Below, piece after piece: positions 22,578 to 33,099 of a DNA stretch of 64,000 nucleotides. The DNA comes from Nephrocerus scutellatus (taxonomy: Eukaryota > Arthropoda > Insecta > Diptera > Pipunculidae): the NCBI GenBank assembly GCA_947095585.1, contig OX352765.1, forward strand, positions 26,752,254 to 26,816,253. The letters are read 5' to 3'. Made by a program: the position numbers and the translations under genes. Below the pieces are notes generated by a model. The model saw only the letters and a program-made list of their open reading frames with translations. It was not told the DNA's origin and made no database searches. The stretch's first letter is position 1. Each line of letters starts with the position of its first letter.

Positions 22578-23268
22578 GAAATTGGCTATCTCTGTGACCT
22601 ATTTGCGCAAGAACTAGGGCCTGTATCCCTATAAGATCGCTTTAACCTCTGAACTGAAACCGAACGACCATCAGCTGCAACGTAATTTATTGATTGGGAC
22701 TAAACATGTGCGAAAACGATCTCAATTTTCATCACAAAGTCATTCTCAGCGATGAAGCCTATTTTTAGCTCAATGACTTCGTTACCAAGAAAAATTATTG
22801 CATTTGGACAAAACAGCAATCCGAAATCATTCATGAAATGGTATTTCACCATAAAAATTAAATTTTTAGTGCGGGTTTAATGCTGGAGTGATTACTGAGC
22901 CATAATTCTTCCTCAATGATATTGGCAATCCGACTATTTTTACTAATCATTGGAAGAGGTTGACTTGGAGCATATGTGGTTTCAACAAGGTATTGCCATA
23001 TGCCACTCAGTTGCCCAAACAACCGAGTTAATGAAGTTAAAGTTCGGTGACCGCGTTATCTCCAGAAAAGGACCAGTGAGCCAGCCCTGTTCGTGTGACT
23101 TGACTCTTTCTTTGGGGCTATGTCAAGTCCATGCTAGTATGTGCCAGTAAGCTCGAGTTTTGAAACTACCTTAAGACCAACATAAAATACGAAATTGCTA
23201 GCATATCACTCGTTTTATGCGCCAAAGTCATTAGCAGTTGGGGTAAGCGAAATTACTCGTGGAGAAGT
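22578..23268 (+). pseudogene. second transposase pseudogene, unit 2
   Basis: Copy of 20,655-21,345. The open part at 22,950-23,150 has Cys where unit 1 has Ser before SCDLT, and the later frame (23,195-23,404) has Ile where unit 1 has Thr in the FKK-KWG segment. The Gly in FQQG and the frame breaks are common to all three units. Confidence 0.8.
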
Positions 23269-23895
23269 TTCAGCATACACATCATATATTAAACATAAAC
23301 TATTTAAAAAAATAAAATGGGGTGTTGTAATGAAAAATGATTATAACGAAAGGTCTTTCACTAAATATTCATTTTTTGATTGGACTAAATATTTGAAGGA
23401 ATAAATTTTCTCATACTAATCTAAATGATGTACCAGCGTTCGCATCCACATCACATAAAGAAAGCATACATTCAAGTATTAATGAGAAAAATGTCAGAAA
23501 CAATACGTCAAATGATGTGAAAGACTGCCAAAGAGAAGCCATTAATTAAGGATTGGATTTTTATTAAAATGAAAAAGAAGAAGTAAAATGATATTACAAT
23601 TTTCTTATACAAAAATAATTTTGGTACTATAGCCACAAAAACACCCACTTCCTATTTAATATATTTTCTCCTAATATTTGTTGTCCGGTGACATATGACA
23701 CGAGGTCGTTTCCAAAACACGCAAACCACAAAACATTTCTCATCCAATAGGAATAATACCAAAGCGAGTGCTTATACCACATTATAATATATAATTCTAC
23801 GTGTCTAGTTGAAAAAAGATAAAGCTACCGTCTAAGCGAATACCCGTATAATAGGCGAACTGTGTAGCTTATTGAGCATTAAACTGTTAAATAAA

Positions 23896-24491
23896 AATTG
23901 TTATAAAAAAATGAAATAACTTCCCAAAATCCATATCGAACTCTGTAGATAGCACATGGTTCTTAAACGCTTCAACCACTTCTTCAGGCGATAAAATTCA
24001 TTGACCACGCATCTTATCTTTGATTGTTGGGAACAGGAAGAAGTCATTTGGTGCCAAGTCGGGGCAGTAAGGCGGATGACTTATCAATTCTATCGTTTGA
24101 GTGCTCAAATACTCCCTTGTTTTATACGATGTGTATGAGCTCGCATTAACGTGATGCAAAATGATTCGCCGTTTTGGGTTGTTTTCTCTCAATTTGTTGA
24201 AAACGTCGGGCAAACAAATGGTCGTGTACCAAGATGAATTGACTGTCTTTTGATTTTCAAGAGCCACAGTAGCCACATGACCGGTTTTCGTGAAGAAACA
24301 CGCTACCACTTGCTTCCTAACGCTCCGAACTCGCACACGTGTTTATTTCGGGTTTATTTAGGTGCGCTTACTCCAATTTTCGGGTGCCGTACTTATTCAG
24401 ATAAAAACAATTGAGCTTCTGGTGAAAAAATCTTCCAGGGCCAAGAGGACAAATAAACACTACGAGTGCCGAAAAATTTTACGATTCCATG
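23896..24491 (-). pseudogene. mariner-like transposase pseudogene, unit 3
   Basis: Open frame 24,336-23,998. Differs from unit 1 by Arg for Gly in RSV-KQVVACF. Same catalytic Val and same downstream stop as the other units. Confidence 0.85.
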
Positions 24492-24500
24492 TCGGTTTTA

Positions 24501-25191
24501 GAAATTGGCTATCTCTGTGACCTATTTGCGCAAGAACTAGGGCCTGTATCCCTATAAGATCGCTTTAACCTCTGAACTGAAACCGAACGACCATCAGCTG
24601 CAACGTAATTTATTGATTGGGACTAAACATGTGCGAAAACGATCTCAATTTTCATCACAAAGTCATTCTCAGCGATGAAGCCTATTTTTAGCTCAATGAC
24701 TTCGTTACCAAGAAAAATTATTGCATTTGGACAAAACAGCAATCCGAAATCATTCATGAAATGGTATTTCACCCTAAAAATTAAATTTTTAGTGCGGGTT
24801 TAATGCTGGAGTGATTACTGAGCCATAATTCTTCCTCAATGATATTGGCAATCCGACTATTTTTACTAATCATTGGAAGAGGTTGACTTGGAGCATATGT
24901 GGTTTCAACAAGGTATTGCCATATGCCACTCAGTTGCCCAAACAACCGAGTTAATGAAGTTAAAGTTCGGTGACCGCGTTATCTCCAGAAAAGGACCAGT
25001 GAGCCAGCCCTGTTCGTGTGACTTGACTCTTTCTTTGGGGCTATGTCAAGTCCATGCTAGTATGTGCCAGTAAGCTCGAGTTTTGAAACTACCTTAAGAC
25101 CAACATCAAATACGAAATTGCTAGCATATCACTCGTTTTATGCGCCAAAGTCATTAGAAGTTGGGGTAAGCGAAATTACTCGTGGAGAAGT
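24501..25191 (+). pseudogene. second transposase pseudogene, unit 3
   Basis: Third copy of the plus-strand gene. The open part 24,873-25,073 equals unit 2 at the Cys position. The 25,064-25,327 frame carries Glu for Ala in KSL-VGVSE and shares the Ile of unit 2. All inherited breaks are present. Confidence 0.8.
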
Positions 25192-25714
25192 TTCAGCATA
25201 CACATCATATATTAAACATAAACTATTTAAAAAAATAAAATGGGGTGTTGTAATGAAAAATGATTATAACGAAAGGTCTTTCACTAAATATTCATTTTTT
25301 GATTGGACTAAATATTTGAAGGAATAAATTTTCTCATACTAATCTAAATGATGTACCAGCGTTCGCATCCACATCACATAAAGAAAGCATACATTCAAGT
25401 ATTAATGAGAAAAATGTCAGAAACAATACGTCAAATGATGTGAAAGACTGCCAAAGAGAAGCCATTAATTAAGGATTGGATTTTTATTAAAATGAAAAAG
25501 AAGAAGTAAAATGATATTACAATTTTCTTATACAAAAATAATTTTGGTACTATAGCCACAAAAACACCCACTTCCTATTTAATATATTTTCTCCTAATAT
25601 TTGTTGTCCGGTGACATATGACACGAGGTCGTTTCCAAAACACGCAAACCACAAAACATTTCTCATCCAATAGGAATAATACCAAAGCGAGTGCTTATAC
25701 CACATTATAATATA

Positions 25715-26395
25715 AAGGACTGAGCACGACAAAGCATTTAAGGGGCTTCCGGGATTCTTTTGAACATTATAAAGACACAGCCAGTGTCACAATCACAAAA
25801 CAAAAATGGACGTTCTTATAAACAATTAAACAAAACCACAGAGACAAATAGCCCTACAGGAAATCATTGTGTTTAAAACAAAGGAACTCCTGTGTGAACA
25901 TATACGAGGTATAACAGGTGCATCACATGAATGAAACAAAATGTATAAAATGAAATGTAATAGATTTTGTTGCTGTTGTTTTCCATACAGGAAATTCTTG
26001 TAGAATCAAGACGGATAAACGGAATCTGAACCCAATCATCGAATATTGGAATAAGTCTGGGGCGTCAGAGAGCGGAACATAAAGCACAGGCAAATTCAGA
26101 TAAAATTTAATCAACAGTGGATTGTGTGCACTGTGGAATAAAATCACAACTTTATATATTTGAATTTATTTTTTTGTTATATAGAGACTCATTGCCAAGG
26201 GAGGACTCCCTGAATGACTTGCGTGACGGCAACAAGGTGAGCTATGCTCTTTATTAAAATTAAAAATAAAATAAAAATCGAAGGAATGTGATTTACAATA
26301 TATTACACTACACGTTTGTAGCCGGTTTGCATTTATTTTTTTAGAAATTTCTCTGATTCATTGAAAAAGCAAACCGGAAAAAGATCACGAAACTG
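25715..26395. other. No gene recognised
   Basis: AT-rich sequence between the tandem array and the Jockey-group LINE; no motif seen. Confidence 0.5.
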
Positions 26396-26399
26396 AAAA

Positions 26400-28656
26400 C
26401 TTCATGAAGCTGTTGACGGCTATTTTGAAGGCCTGTTGATTAAATGATTAGGGAAACACGGAATCAACCAAAGGAGGATTTGAAGTGTTGGGTTCTACAT
26501 GAAAATGGTTTTAGGGCAAATCTATGTTCATTGCACCAGAAACGAGTGTTTACGTTGCTGACAAAAGGACCTGGAACTAGAGAACGGATTTCTAAAGCCT
26601 ATCTCATCTATCGTAGTAAAATTTGTAGAAAGCAGTTAAAGCTCCTACATTTCTTCTATGCCCCAAAGTATCAAGAGATGAAGTAATGCTTACATCGTTT
26701 ATCAAACGGATAACTCTATTCTGAATTCCATCAAGGTAAAGCAAATGTGATCTTGGAGGCCCACCCCACACATACTAAAATTGGTCTAAGATAAGATTTA
26801 TATAATCTTAATACTTCAGAGGGGGTTAAGTAGAAGTTACAACGTCTTATGAAGCTCAAACATTGGCTGGGTCGTTTTGAAATTCCATTAATATGTTCCT
26901 TCCAGGAAATATGACTTGAGACTTCCAAACCTTAAAACTAAAGTGAATCTGATCTCGCAATAGGGGCTGAATTGCCTTTTGAGAAAAAAGACAAGACTGG
27001 AATTTATTTGGGTAAAATGTTACTCTATTAGATCTGCCGCAATCGAGAATGACTTGAATATTCGAATTCATTAATTCACGCGAACCATTCAAGCGAGAAA
27101 TGCATGCTTTTTGAATCACAGTTATCACAGGTTTTAGAAGACAACAGGTCATTGATATATATCAAGAAGGGCGTAGGTGACAATGATGAACCTTGAGGCA
27201 TGCCAGCATTGACCCCATGTGAAGCTGAAGATATACCGCTTAATACTAGCTTTTTTTTACGGTTCCATAAATAATCCTCAATCAATGCAATTAGAGAGGT
27301 GTTTAAGTTGAGCGCACGAATCTTATTAATAAGACAATCATGCCAAACTTTATCAAAAGCCCTAGAAATATCTAAAGAAACTTCTCTTGATTCACCTAGG
27401 TTTTTAATAATTCTCTCCAAACAATGATTCATGCACGTCATAAGTTCAGCTGAAGACAGATTTTTACGAAATCTATACTGCACATCGGATAAAAGAACAT
27501 TCCAATTCAGATAGCTGATTAGTCTGAAATTAACGATAGATTCCATTACCTTCGATAGAACCGACAACAAAGCAATAGGACGGTAGTTAGTAGGTGCCGA
27601 TTTATCACATTTTTTCGGAACGGGTTAATTATTTGCCGTTTTTCTTATTTATGGAAAACACCTGTCTGTCTTGAGAGATGAAACGATTTGCTAAGCGGTT
27701 TCGCCAAATTCTGAGGACATCTTTTCAATATTAATGGCGGAATACCGTCGGGTCGGGTCGCTTTATTGAGGTCAAGTTCTTTAAGAATCTTTGAACCAAC
27801 CCGTTGTCGGAAACACATTTTAGATATACCTATCCCTATCCCTACATTCGGGAGAATTGGTGGGCTTTGATTAGATAAAAGAAGGGTATACGCACAAGTA
27901 AAATGCGAAGCTAAGAGGTTAGCTTTCTTAATATCAGTTCAGTAATGAATACCATTATAAAATAAAGAAGGAATAGATGAAGTATTGTCTGCAAAGTTTC
28001 TTTTTACCAAGGCAGCAAACGACCAAATCTGAATCTTAAATTTTTCTCATGCTATCCCGAATATTGAAATTATATATTATTTTGGTGCTTTTTATTATAG
28101 AGTTTGCTCTGTTTCTAGCTATTCGAAACTTTACAAGGTTTTCTTTTGAAGTGCAATTAACGTAGTCCAAATGGGCTGCTTTTTTACTCGCAACTGAACT
28201 GCAATTTTAATTAAACCACTTATTCTTACAAATATTGTTTTTTTAAAGGAGGCAGGAATGAAATTTTTCATTCATAGCAAAGTGGTTGACGTGATAAGTT
28301 GAGATGCTTCATCAGCTTCATTGTTGGAAAACCAGGTTGACCAATCAAATGAGCTATAAGATTGTTTCTGAAGCTCACAGTTAGCATTTTTGAAGTGCCA
28401 AAGTAGTCTTTAACGAGTAGGCTCTCCAAGGGCTGGGGTTATTGAAAATTTGGCAATTACCAGAGCGTGGTCCGAAACTCCTAATGGAGCAGATACATTA
28501 ATTGAATATTTCTCTGGCATAGTTGTAAGAAATAAATCTAAAAGGTGATACCTAGTTGGCTTATCGACAAGTTAGGTAAAAAGATTAATATTTGAAAATA
28601 GTTCTGCGGTTTCATCTGATCGATCTCTACCATTCGAATAGGTCAACCATTGTGGA
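26400..28656 (-). pseudogene. Jockey-group LINE, main part: endonuclease end, RT and 3' region
   Basis: Read downward from 28,656: EWLTYSNG, then LVDKPTRYHLLDLFLTTMPE and SAPLGVSDHALVIAKF (endonuclease end, about 28,560-28,440). A frameshifted linker follows, then KATRPDGIPPLILKRCP. The best stretch is 27,570-27,076: KVMESIVNFRLISYL, SLDISRAFDKVWHDCLI (RT motif with catalytic Asp), NAGMPQGSSLSPTPFLIYIN; the YADD box is lost. Then HISWKEHINGISK, LTPSEVLRLYKSYLRP (26,930-26,780), and a decayed SLDTLGHRRNVGALT to about 26,400. The family resembles 48,310-49,015. Its endonuclease begins on the far side of a 2.7-kb insertion, at 31,350-31,560. Confidence 0.85.
28649..28656. other. Target-site duplication of the hAT-like insertion, left copy
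   Basis: ATTGTGGA here and ATTGAGGA at 31,342-31,349 match at 7 of 8 bases and directly flank the inverted termini of the element between them. Eight base pairs is the length hAT-superfamily transposases duplicate. Confidence 0.7.
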
Positions 28657-28671
28657 TAGTGATGAGCATAA

Positions 28672-28835
28672 TTGGTCTTGGTCTTGCAGTCTTGTCTTGG
28701 TCTTGCATTTTTTGCAAGACCAAGACCAAGACCAATCATTCAGTTGCAAGACCAAGACCAAGACCAACACTGAGTATGCAAGACCAAGACCAAGACCAAA
28801 AATATGTATGCAAGACTGCAAGACTGCAAGACTCT
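28672..28835. repeat. Left subterminal repeat array of the hAT-like element
   Basis: GGTCTTGGTCTTGCA near the tip, then inverted and repeated three times as TGCAAGACCAAGACCAAGACC with spacers, then three GCAAGACT units. Such clustered subterminal hexamer-like motifs are typical of transposase binding sites in hAT elements. The short open frames here are products of the repeat, not genes. Confidence 0.75.
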
Positions 28836-29639
28836 TGCATTTAAAGTTACGTAAGTTCTCTGATGACATTTTTTTTAAACCTACATGTGTCGTATGTTTA
28901 TTTGTATACGAGTAGGTACATATATAACAAAACCAAACTTAAAACCCCAGACAAAAGATCTTCAGCGAGTCTTTTGTGTTGTATAGTATTTACAGGAATA
29001 TGTATGTATGTTTATACACTTATAGATTGCTATTTCCTATAATTTTATATTTTTTGGTTTTTGTTGTTATAGGTATTTTCATGCGAGACAAGTCATATAA
29101 AAAAAACAACCCATAAAAATTAAAATTTTTCATCTAAATTCTCTAATCGCAGAAATTGATATGGGAGCCCCTCGATCCTGGGCCATTATTTTTTTATTGT
29201 AGGAGAAAATCATCGAAACAAACATTTGACATCAGATGTTAAAATTGAAAAAGCTCAGATCATTTTATTCTGAGCACTTAGAGCACGCTCATACTCTGAG
29301 CAAATAAGAAACACGAACATTTATCTTGAGAACTCTTTGACTGATCTGAACTAATTTATGAAAACGCCAAATGACAGAATATTGTGAAAACTTGTTGTTC
29401 TATCTGTAAGTTGATATCGACAACAAAAAAAACGACATCAATAAAAATACAATTCAGTAAATAAAAATGTAAGTTGAAGTAAGCATAAAACATGTATGTC
29501 TCGTTTCATTTGCTGGGTTCATTTGTGCGTGTGCTAAGATTTCTCTCTCTCTCTCTCCACCAGCACCAAAACCATGCAGCGCAGCCGACTGCGCAGCACA
29601 CACCGCACACAGTCCATAAAGGGCGACGAATATCTGATG

Positions 29640-30090
29640 CCAGTACAGATATTTAAAAAATGTATAAGGGCCTTGCGGCCGAACCCGGGACCCGATCACT
29701 ACCAAATTTTCGAAAAAGTATTGTTTATTGGGTATACACATGTGTGTAAAATTTGAAGAAAATCGGGTAAATTTTTTAAAATTTTTGTTTGGGAGCCCCC
29801 CGACCCCGCAGCCCGAGGGGCCCTAAAATTTAATAGAAAGTGTTGTCTCCGGAAATACACATGTGTGCAAAATTTCAATAAAATCGGGCCATGGGAAGTG
29901 GGTTAAAAATTGATCGCAAGAATCCACGACAGACGACCGACCGACGACCGACCGACGACCGACCGACGACCGACCGACGACCGACCGACGACCGACCGAC
30001 GACCGACCGACGACCGACCGACGACCGACCGACGACCGACCGACGACCCACGGGCAAGTGAAGTTAATATAGAGAATTTAAAAAAGACGT
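29640..30090 (+). repeat. Interspersed repeat family C with minisatellite core
   Basis: The words ACACATGTGTG-AAAATTT, AAAATCGGG and GGAGCCCCCCGACC appear. After them come the minisatellite and then GGCAAGTGAAGTTAATATAG and AGAATTTAAAAAAG. The reverse complement of 44,865-45,010 has the same order: TAATAGAAAGTCACCGGAA, ATACATGTCTGCAAAATTTC, AATAAAATCG, a different short tandem core, then GAAGTTAATATAGAGAATTT. Non-coding; class unknown. Confidence 0.65.
29930..30050 (+). repeat. Minisatellite, 11-bp unit GACCGACCGAC, about 11 copies
   Basis: Nearly perfect tandem array. Because 11 is not a multiple of 3, all frames through it stay open and yield an 11-residue repeating peptide (RRSVVGRSSVG on the minus strand); the open frames are artefacts of the repeat. 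Confidence 0.95.
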
Positions 30091-30235
30091 CAACAAAGAC
30101 GTGTATGTCATGGCATCAGTTGCAAATAGAAATGTTGAAATTGACTGAGTTCTTCTGACATAATAAGTCTAGACTTTCTTTAACAAATTTTTTTCGAATT
30201 AACCGCTAAGCATAAATGTTGATAGTTTTGTGTGT

Positions 30236-30605
30236 ATATAGGGTGTCCCCTTATTCGTGCTCATTAATTTGGGAAATGATTCTTGGGTATATTCTAAGAA
30301 AAAAATCGTTCTGCAGTAAGGGTCTTTCTCCAATGTTGACATGATTTATCGGAGATATAAGAAAAAGCTTAGTTTGGCGCGCCATGACCCATGTTAACAG
30401 AAATTGTTTGTAGAAGAAATACTAGGCATTGTAACTACGGTTAAATAAAGTTGTTATCTTGTTTAAGTCTTCAGATATTCAAGTTCAATGCCCGTTCTAG
30501 TTTTCTTCCCCATGCTAATTTTTGATTTTGACGTCAATTTTCTCCAGAAAATGCGTAATAAACATAACGTTTTACTATTTTTTTCTTATGAACGTAACAG
30601 TAATA
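30236..30605 (+). mobile_element. Solo terminal repeat of the 13.85-kb transposon family, part 1
   Basis: Starts GGGTGTCCCCTTATTCGTG and follows the right arm of the 13.85-kb element in order: AATTTGGGAAATGATT, TTGGGTATATTCTAAG, TGACCCATGTTAACA, GAAGAAATACTAG, TTCTCCAGAAAATGCG, AATAAACATAACG. It is cut at GAACGTAACAGTAATA by a SINE and resumes at 30,907. Confidence 0.7.
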
Positions 30606-30906
30606 ATAATAATAATAATATTTGGCGCTACAGACCATTGCGGTCCAAGGCCTAACTTCTCGCGACCATTTGTGCTGCACATGTTAATTTTTTGGACACA
30701 AATGGAAGGGACCTACAATTTAAGGCCGGATCCGAACGGCGAATTGAAAAGCTTTTCGTGACAAGGTATTAATTACTCTCGGAACGTTTGTCACCCATTC
30801 GCGAGAGGTGGGACAACGTGAAAAATACTTTTTGGTGTTGCTGGGATTCAGACCTGAACCTCCTGCGCAGCAGCCATGTGCACTACCACTGAGCCACGGT
30901 GCCCAC
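30606..30906 (-). mobile_element. tRNA-derived SINE, full-length copy with target duplication
   Basis: Reverse-complemented: GTGGGCACCGTGGCTCAG head with box A TGGCTCAGTGG (complement of 30,886-30,896), a degenerate box B (AGGTCTGAATCCC), body GTCCCACCTCTCGCGAATGG and CGCCGTTCGGATCCGG, then TGGACCGCAATGGTCTGTAG, CGCCAAATATT and an (ATT)n tail. GAACGTAACAGTAATA at 30,590-30,605 is repeated exactly at 30,907-30,922, giving a 14-16 bp target duplication (the last bases overlap the tail). Length about 300 bp. The 3' end resembles LINE ends at 46,515-46,550 and 59,101-59,130. Confidence 0.9.
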
Positions 30907-30960
30907 GAACGTAACAGTAATACAAATATATTATTTTACGTGCAATCCCCTAGAGAAAAT
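30907..30960 (+). mobile_element. Solo terminal repeat of the 13.85-kb transposon family, part 2
   Basis: Begins with the SINE target duplication GAACGTAACAGTAATA, which corresponds to AACGTAACAATAATTA in the 13.9-kb arm, and fades within about 50 bp. The far boundary is not clear. Confidence 0.45.
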
Positions 30961-31177
30961 ATAGATGTCGAACTGCCACTCATAATATCAGCGATCCCAA
31001 AAACTATGGGATGATATAGAGATGATAGCGGTCTATTTTAAGTAATATGTGTACCAACTAACAAGTTTAGTTAAAATTGAGCAACGCGTTTCACAATTAT
31101 GCTGGAACAAAAATTTGTACATACATACAACCATTTATACATACTTATATAGTTATTATTCAAAAAATAATTTATTC

Positions 31178-31327
31178 TGCAAGACCGCAAGACCAAGACC
31201 AAGACTCAGGCTGCAAGACCAAGACCAAGACCAAGACTAATGGCACGAATGCAAGACCAAGACCAAGACTCGACTTGCAAGACCAAGAACAAGACCAAGA
31301 CCGAGCTGAAATGGTCTTGGTCTTGCG
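31178..31327. repeat. Right subterminal repeat array of the hAT-like element
   Basis: Five to six GCAAGACCAAGACCAAGAC-type units with 8-15 bp spacers, then a terminal ATGGTCTTGGTCTTGCG in inverse orientation next to the terminus. Mirrors the left array. Confidence 0.75.
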
Positions 31328-31349
31328 TTTGCTCATCACTAATTGAGGA

Positions 31350-31560
31350 CATTAAAATCGCCCAAAACTACAAATTCTGTTGTAGTAGTGTTGTAGATTT
31401 ATTCATTGGCATACAACGGGTAATGGGTCTTCTCATTAGGTTCCTCGCACCGATCCAATTAATCGATGTTATTCCCCATATTACATACTTATTCTACTTC
31501 TAGTCTGCTTTGATGTTATAATGCCACAGTAGTTAGAGCTGCATTTGTTCGTTGTCTGTT
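31350..31560 (-). pseudogene. Jockey-group LINE, endonuclease segment upstream of the hAT-like insertion
   Basis: On the minus strand the frame ends FVVLGDFNV-LN (about 31,378-31,343) exactly at the insertion, and its continuation QWLTYSNG lies at about 28,650 on the other side. GDFN is the central catalytic motif of the endonuclease. Sequence farther out (to about 31,560) is weakly coding. Confidence 0.75.
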
Positions 31561-33095
31561 GCCGTTGTAAGTTTTATCATCAACATCATCATCTAGGTCA
31601 GTTCTGAGAGCTAGCCTTAAAAGGGATATTTTCCAATTTACAATCTTTCAGCAGCAATTCGGTTGCATACACAAAAACTCACACACACTCAATAAATGTG
31701 GCCAGTTGAGTTGATAAAAACTCAACTAAACGAGTCCTTGGGGTTTGCTATAAGTTGCTGCTTGCTGCCAACGGCTGCATCTTCTTAATATGTATCATTA
31801 GAAAAGCAATTTTGAGGAATCCATGTAAAGTTGATTAAGCGTACAACCACCACGTGTTCTTATAGATACTCTGCATCACACTGCATCCGAGCTGCACAGC
31901 AAATTTTCAGTTCGTATAAATTGAAATTTATTGCACGGAAATTCCGACGAGACTCCTGTCTGCTTTGAATGCTTTTGTACGTGTGTATTTGATAAATGTA
32001 CAATTCCATGGAAAATTCGACATCATCGGTGAGAATCAGGCCAGAAACAGGAGCGCCCGATGGCCTAACCAACATAAGCAAGGATCAGCGCACACGAATC
32101 GGACTGAATTGATACAAAACAGAGGTCATCGGAGTTAGATGGATATGGACAGATAGTGCCTGTGCCAGTCCCTGTGCCATACCAAACTAACGCAATATCA
32201 GATAAATGATTGCTCGGTGCACTGTCAATTTTGCTGCATCATCCGCATCATCATTCTTATCCCCAGGAGAGTTTTTGGTTTAATACAGAAAAACATGTAA
32301 TGCAAATGCAAGCGGAATTGTGTGTGTGTGTGTTTGTGTGTATTCATAATACAAGAGTGTATTCTAGTCAAATTCTATCGCTGGAATTCTGATGGATGAA
32401 CCGGTTTATTTTTTATTTTGCTTTGGAGTTAAATGACAAGTTGGTTGCCAGATACTACTCCTTCTCATGGGAGTTGATTGCCTTCAGCAATCTACCAGAT
32501 CTATGGGAATAATTTCGACCAGAAACCACTGAGTGAACATCGAAGATATCCCAAGCAAGAGGAAAAAAGGAGAACAGAGAGAAATACGTAATGAAAAATT
32601 CAAATAAGGAAAACAGTTGATGGTTATTGCGATTCGATGCAAGGTAAGAATTTTGCAGTTTTCATACATTTAAACAAACAAACCTAATTGCCGATAAAAA
32701 TAGCAATTGGACGGTTTTCGTATAAAGTGCTTCCTAATTTCAATTCAGGGAAGCGCAATCTGTACGAGTGGACGAACCTGACTATAAGGAAATGCCCAAT
32801 TATTGTCAATTGTTGCTAAGCGACCATTAACTTGATTCATAGATAGATGGTGTCCTTATTTATAGCGCAACAACCTTACAATAATAATCAATCAATTTAC
32901 AGAGAATTTGTATATTCTTTCTTATGGAAAAGAGTATAATAATGTGTTATGAAAAGGTAATATTTGGACTCGTAGTTCTGAAGGAAAAAGCTGTATAGCA
33001 AAACTTCAATTTGAATACTAGATGGATTCTAAAGATGAATATTTCAGGTGAGTTTTGAGTTTAAACATTTAAAGCCACCTATTAAAGCATAGCGA
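31561..33095. other. No gene recognised; includes a TG microsatellite
   Basis: AT-rich interval. A TG-rich microsatellite lies at about 32,319-32,341. No coding motifs recognised. Confidence 0.5.
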
Positions 33096-33099
33096 GAGT

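Larger units (their letters stand above)
19948..25714. repeat. Head-to-tail tandem triplication, period exactly 1,923 bp
   Basis: Unit 1 is 19,948-21,870, unit 2 is 21,871-23,793, unit 3 is 23,794-25,714 (last 2 bp lost). Each unit starts ATTCTACGTGTCTAGTTGA and ends with ACCACATTATAATATA. All internal landmarks recur at exactly +1,923 and +3,846, so I see no net indel. About a dozen substitutions distinguish the copies. Units 2 and 3 share several states against unit 1, for example Cys for Ser in the plus frame near 22,950 and 24,873. Each unit is a composite of two Tc1/mariner-superfamily transposase pseudogenes in divergent orientation plus a non-coding 3' part. Confidence 0.95.
28657..31341. 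mobile_element. hAT-like non-autonomous element, 2,685 bp, inserted in a LINE endonuclease
   Basis: Perfect 12-bp inverted termini: TAGTGATGAGCA at 28,657-28,668 and TGCTCATCACTA at 31,330-31,341. An 8-bp target duplication with one mismatch flanks it. Both ends carry arrays of GCAAGACCAAGACCAAGAC-type repeats (28,672-28,835 and 31,178-31,327). No hAT transposase was found, so it would need one in trans. It contains a copy of family C with an 11-bp minisatellite, a solo terminal repeat of the 13.85-kb transposon family, and a SINE. Joining the flanks brings GDFNV next to QWLTYSNG of the LINE endonuclease, which confirms the boundaries. hAT assignment is inferred from TSD length and terminus style. 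Confidence 0.75.

Noticed and set aside
28690..28840. CRISPR-like direct repeats with spacers
   Set aside because: Units are short and vary in length, spacers are 8-15 bp, the array sits at a transposon end, and the genome is eukaryotic.
28592..28915. Overlapping open frames rich in Asp/Gln/Lys-Thr (and Trp-Ser on the other strand)
   Set aside because: They are translations of the CAAGAC subterminal array of the hAT-like element, as are those at 31,049-31,346.
29875..30158. Long open frames on both strands across the GACCGACCGAC array
   Set aside because: An 11-bp unit keeps all frames open; the peptides are pure repeats without start context or family resemblance.
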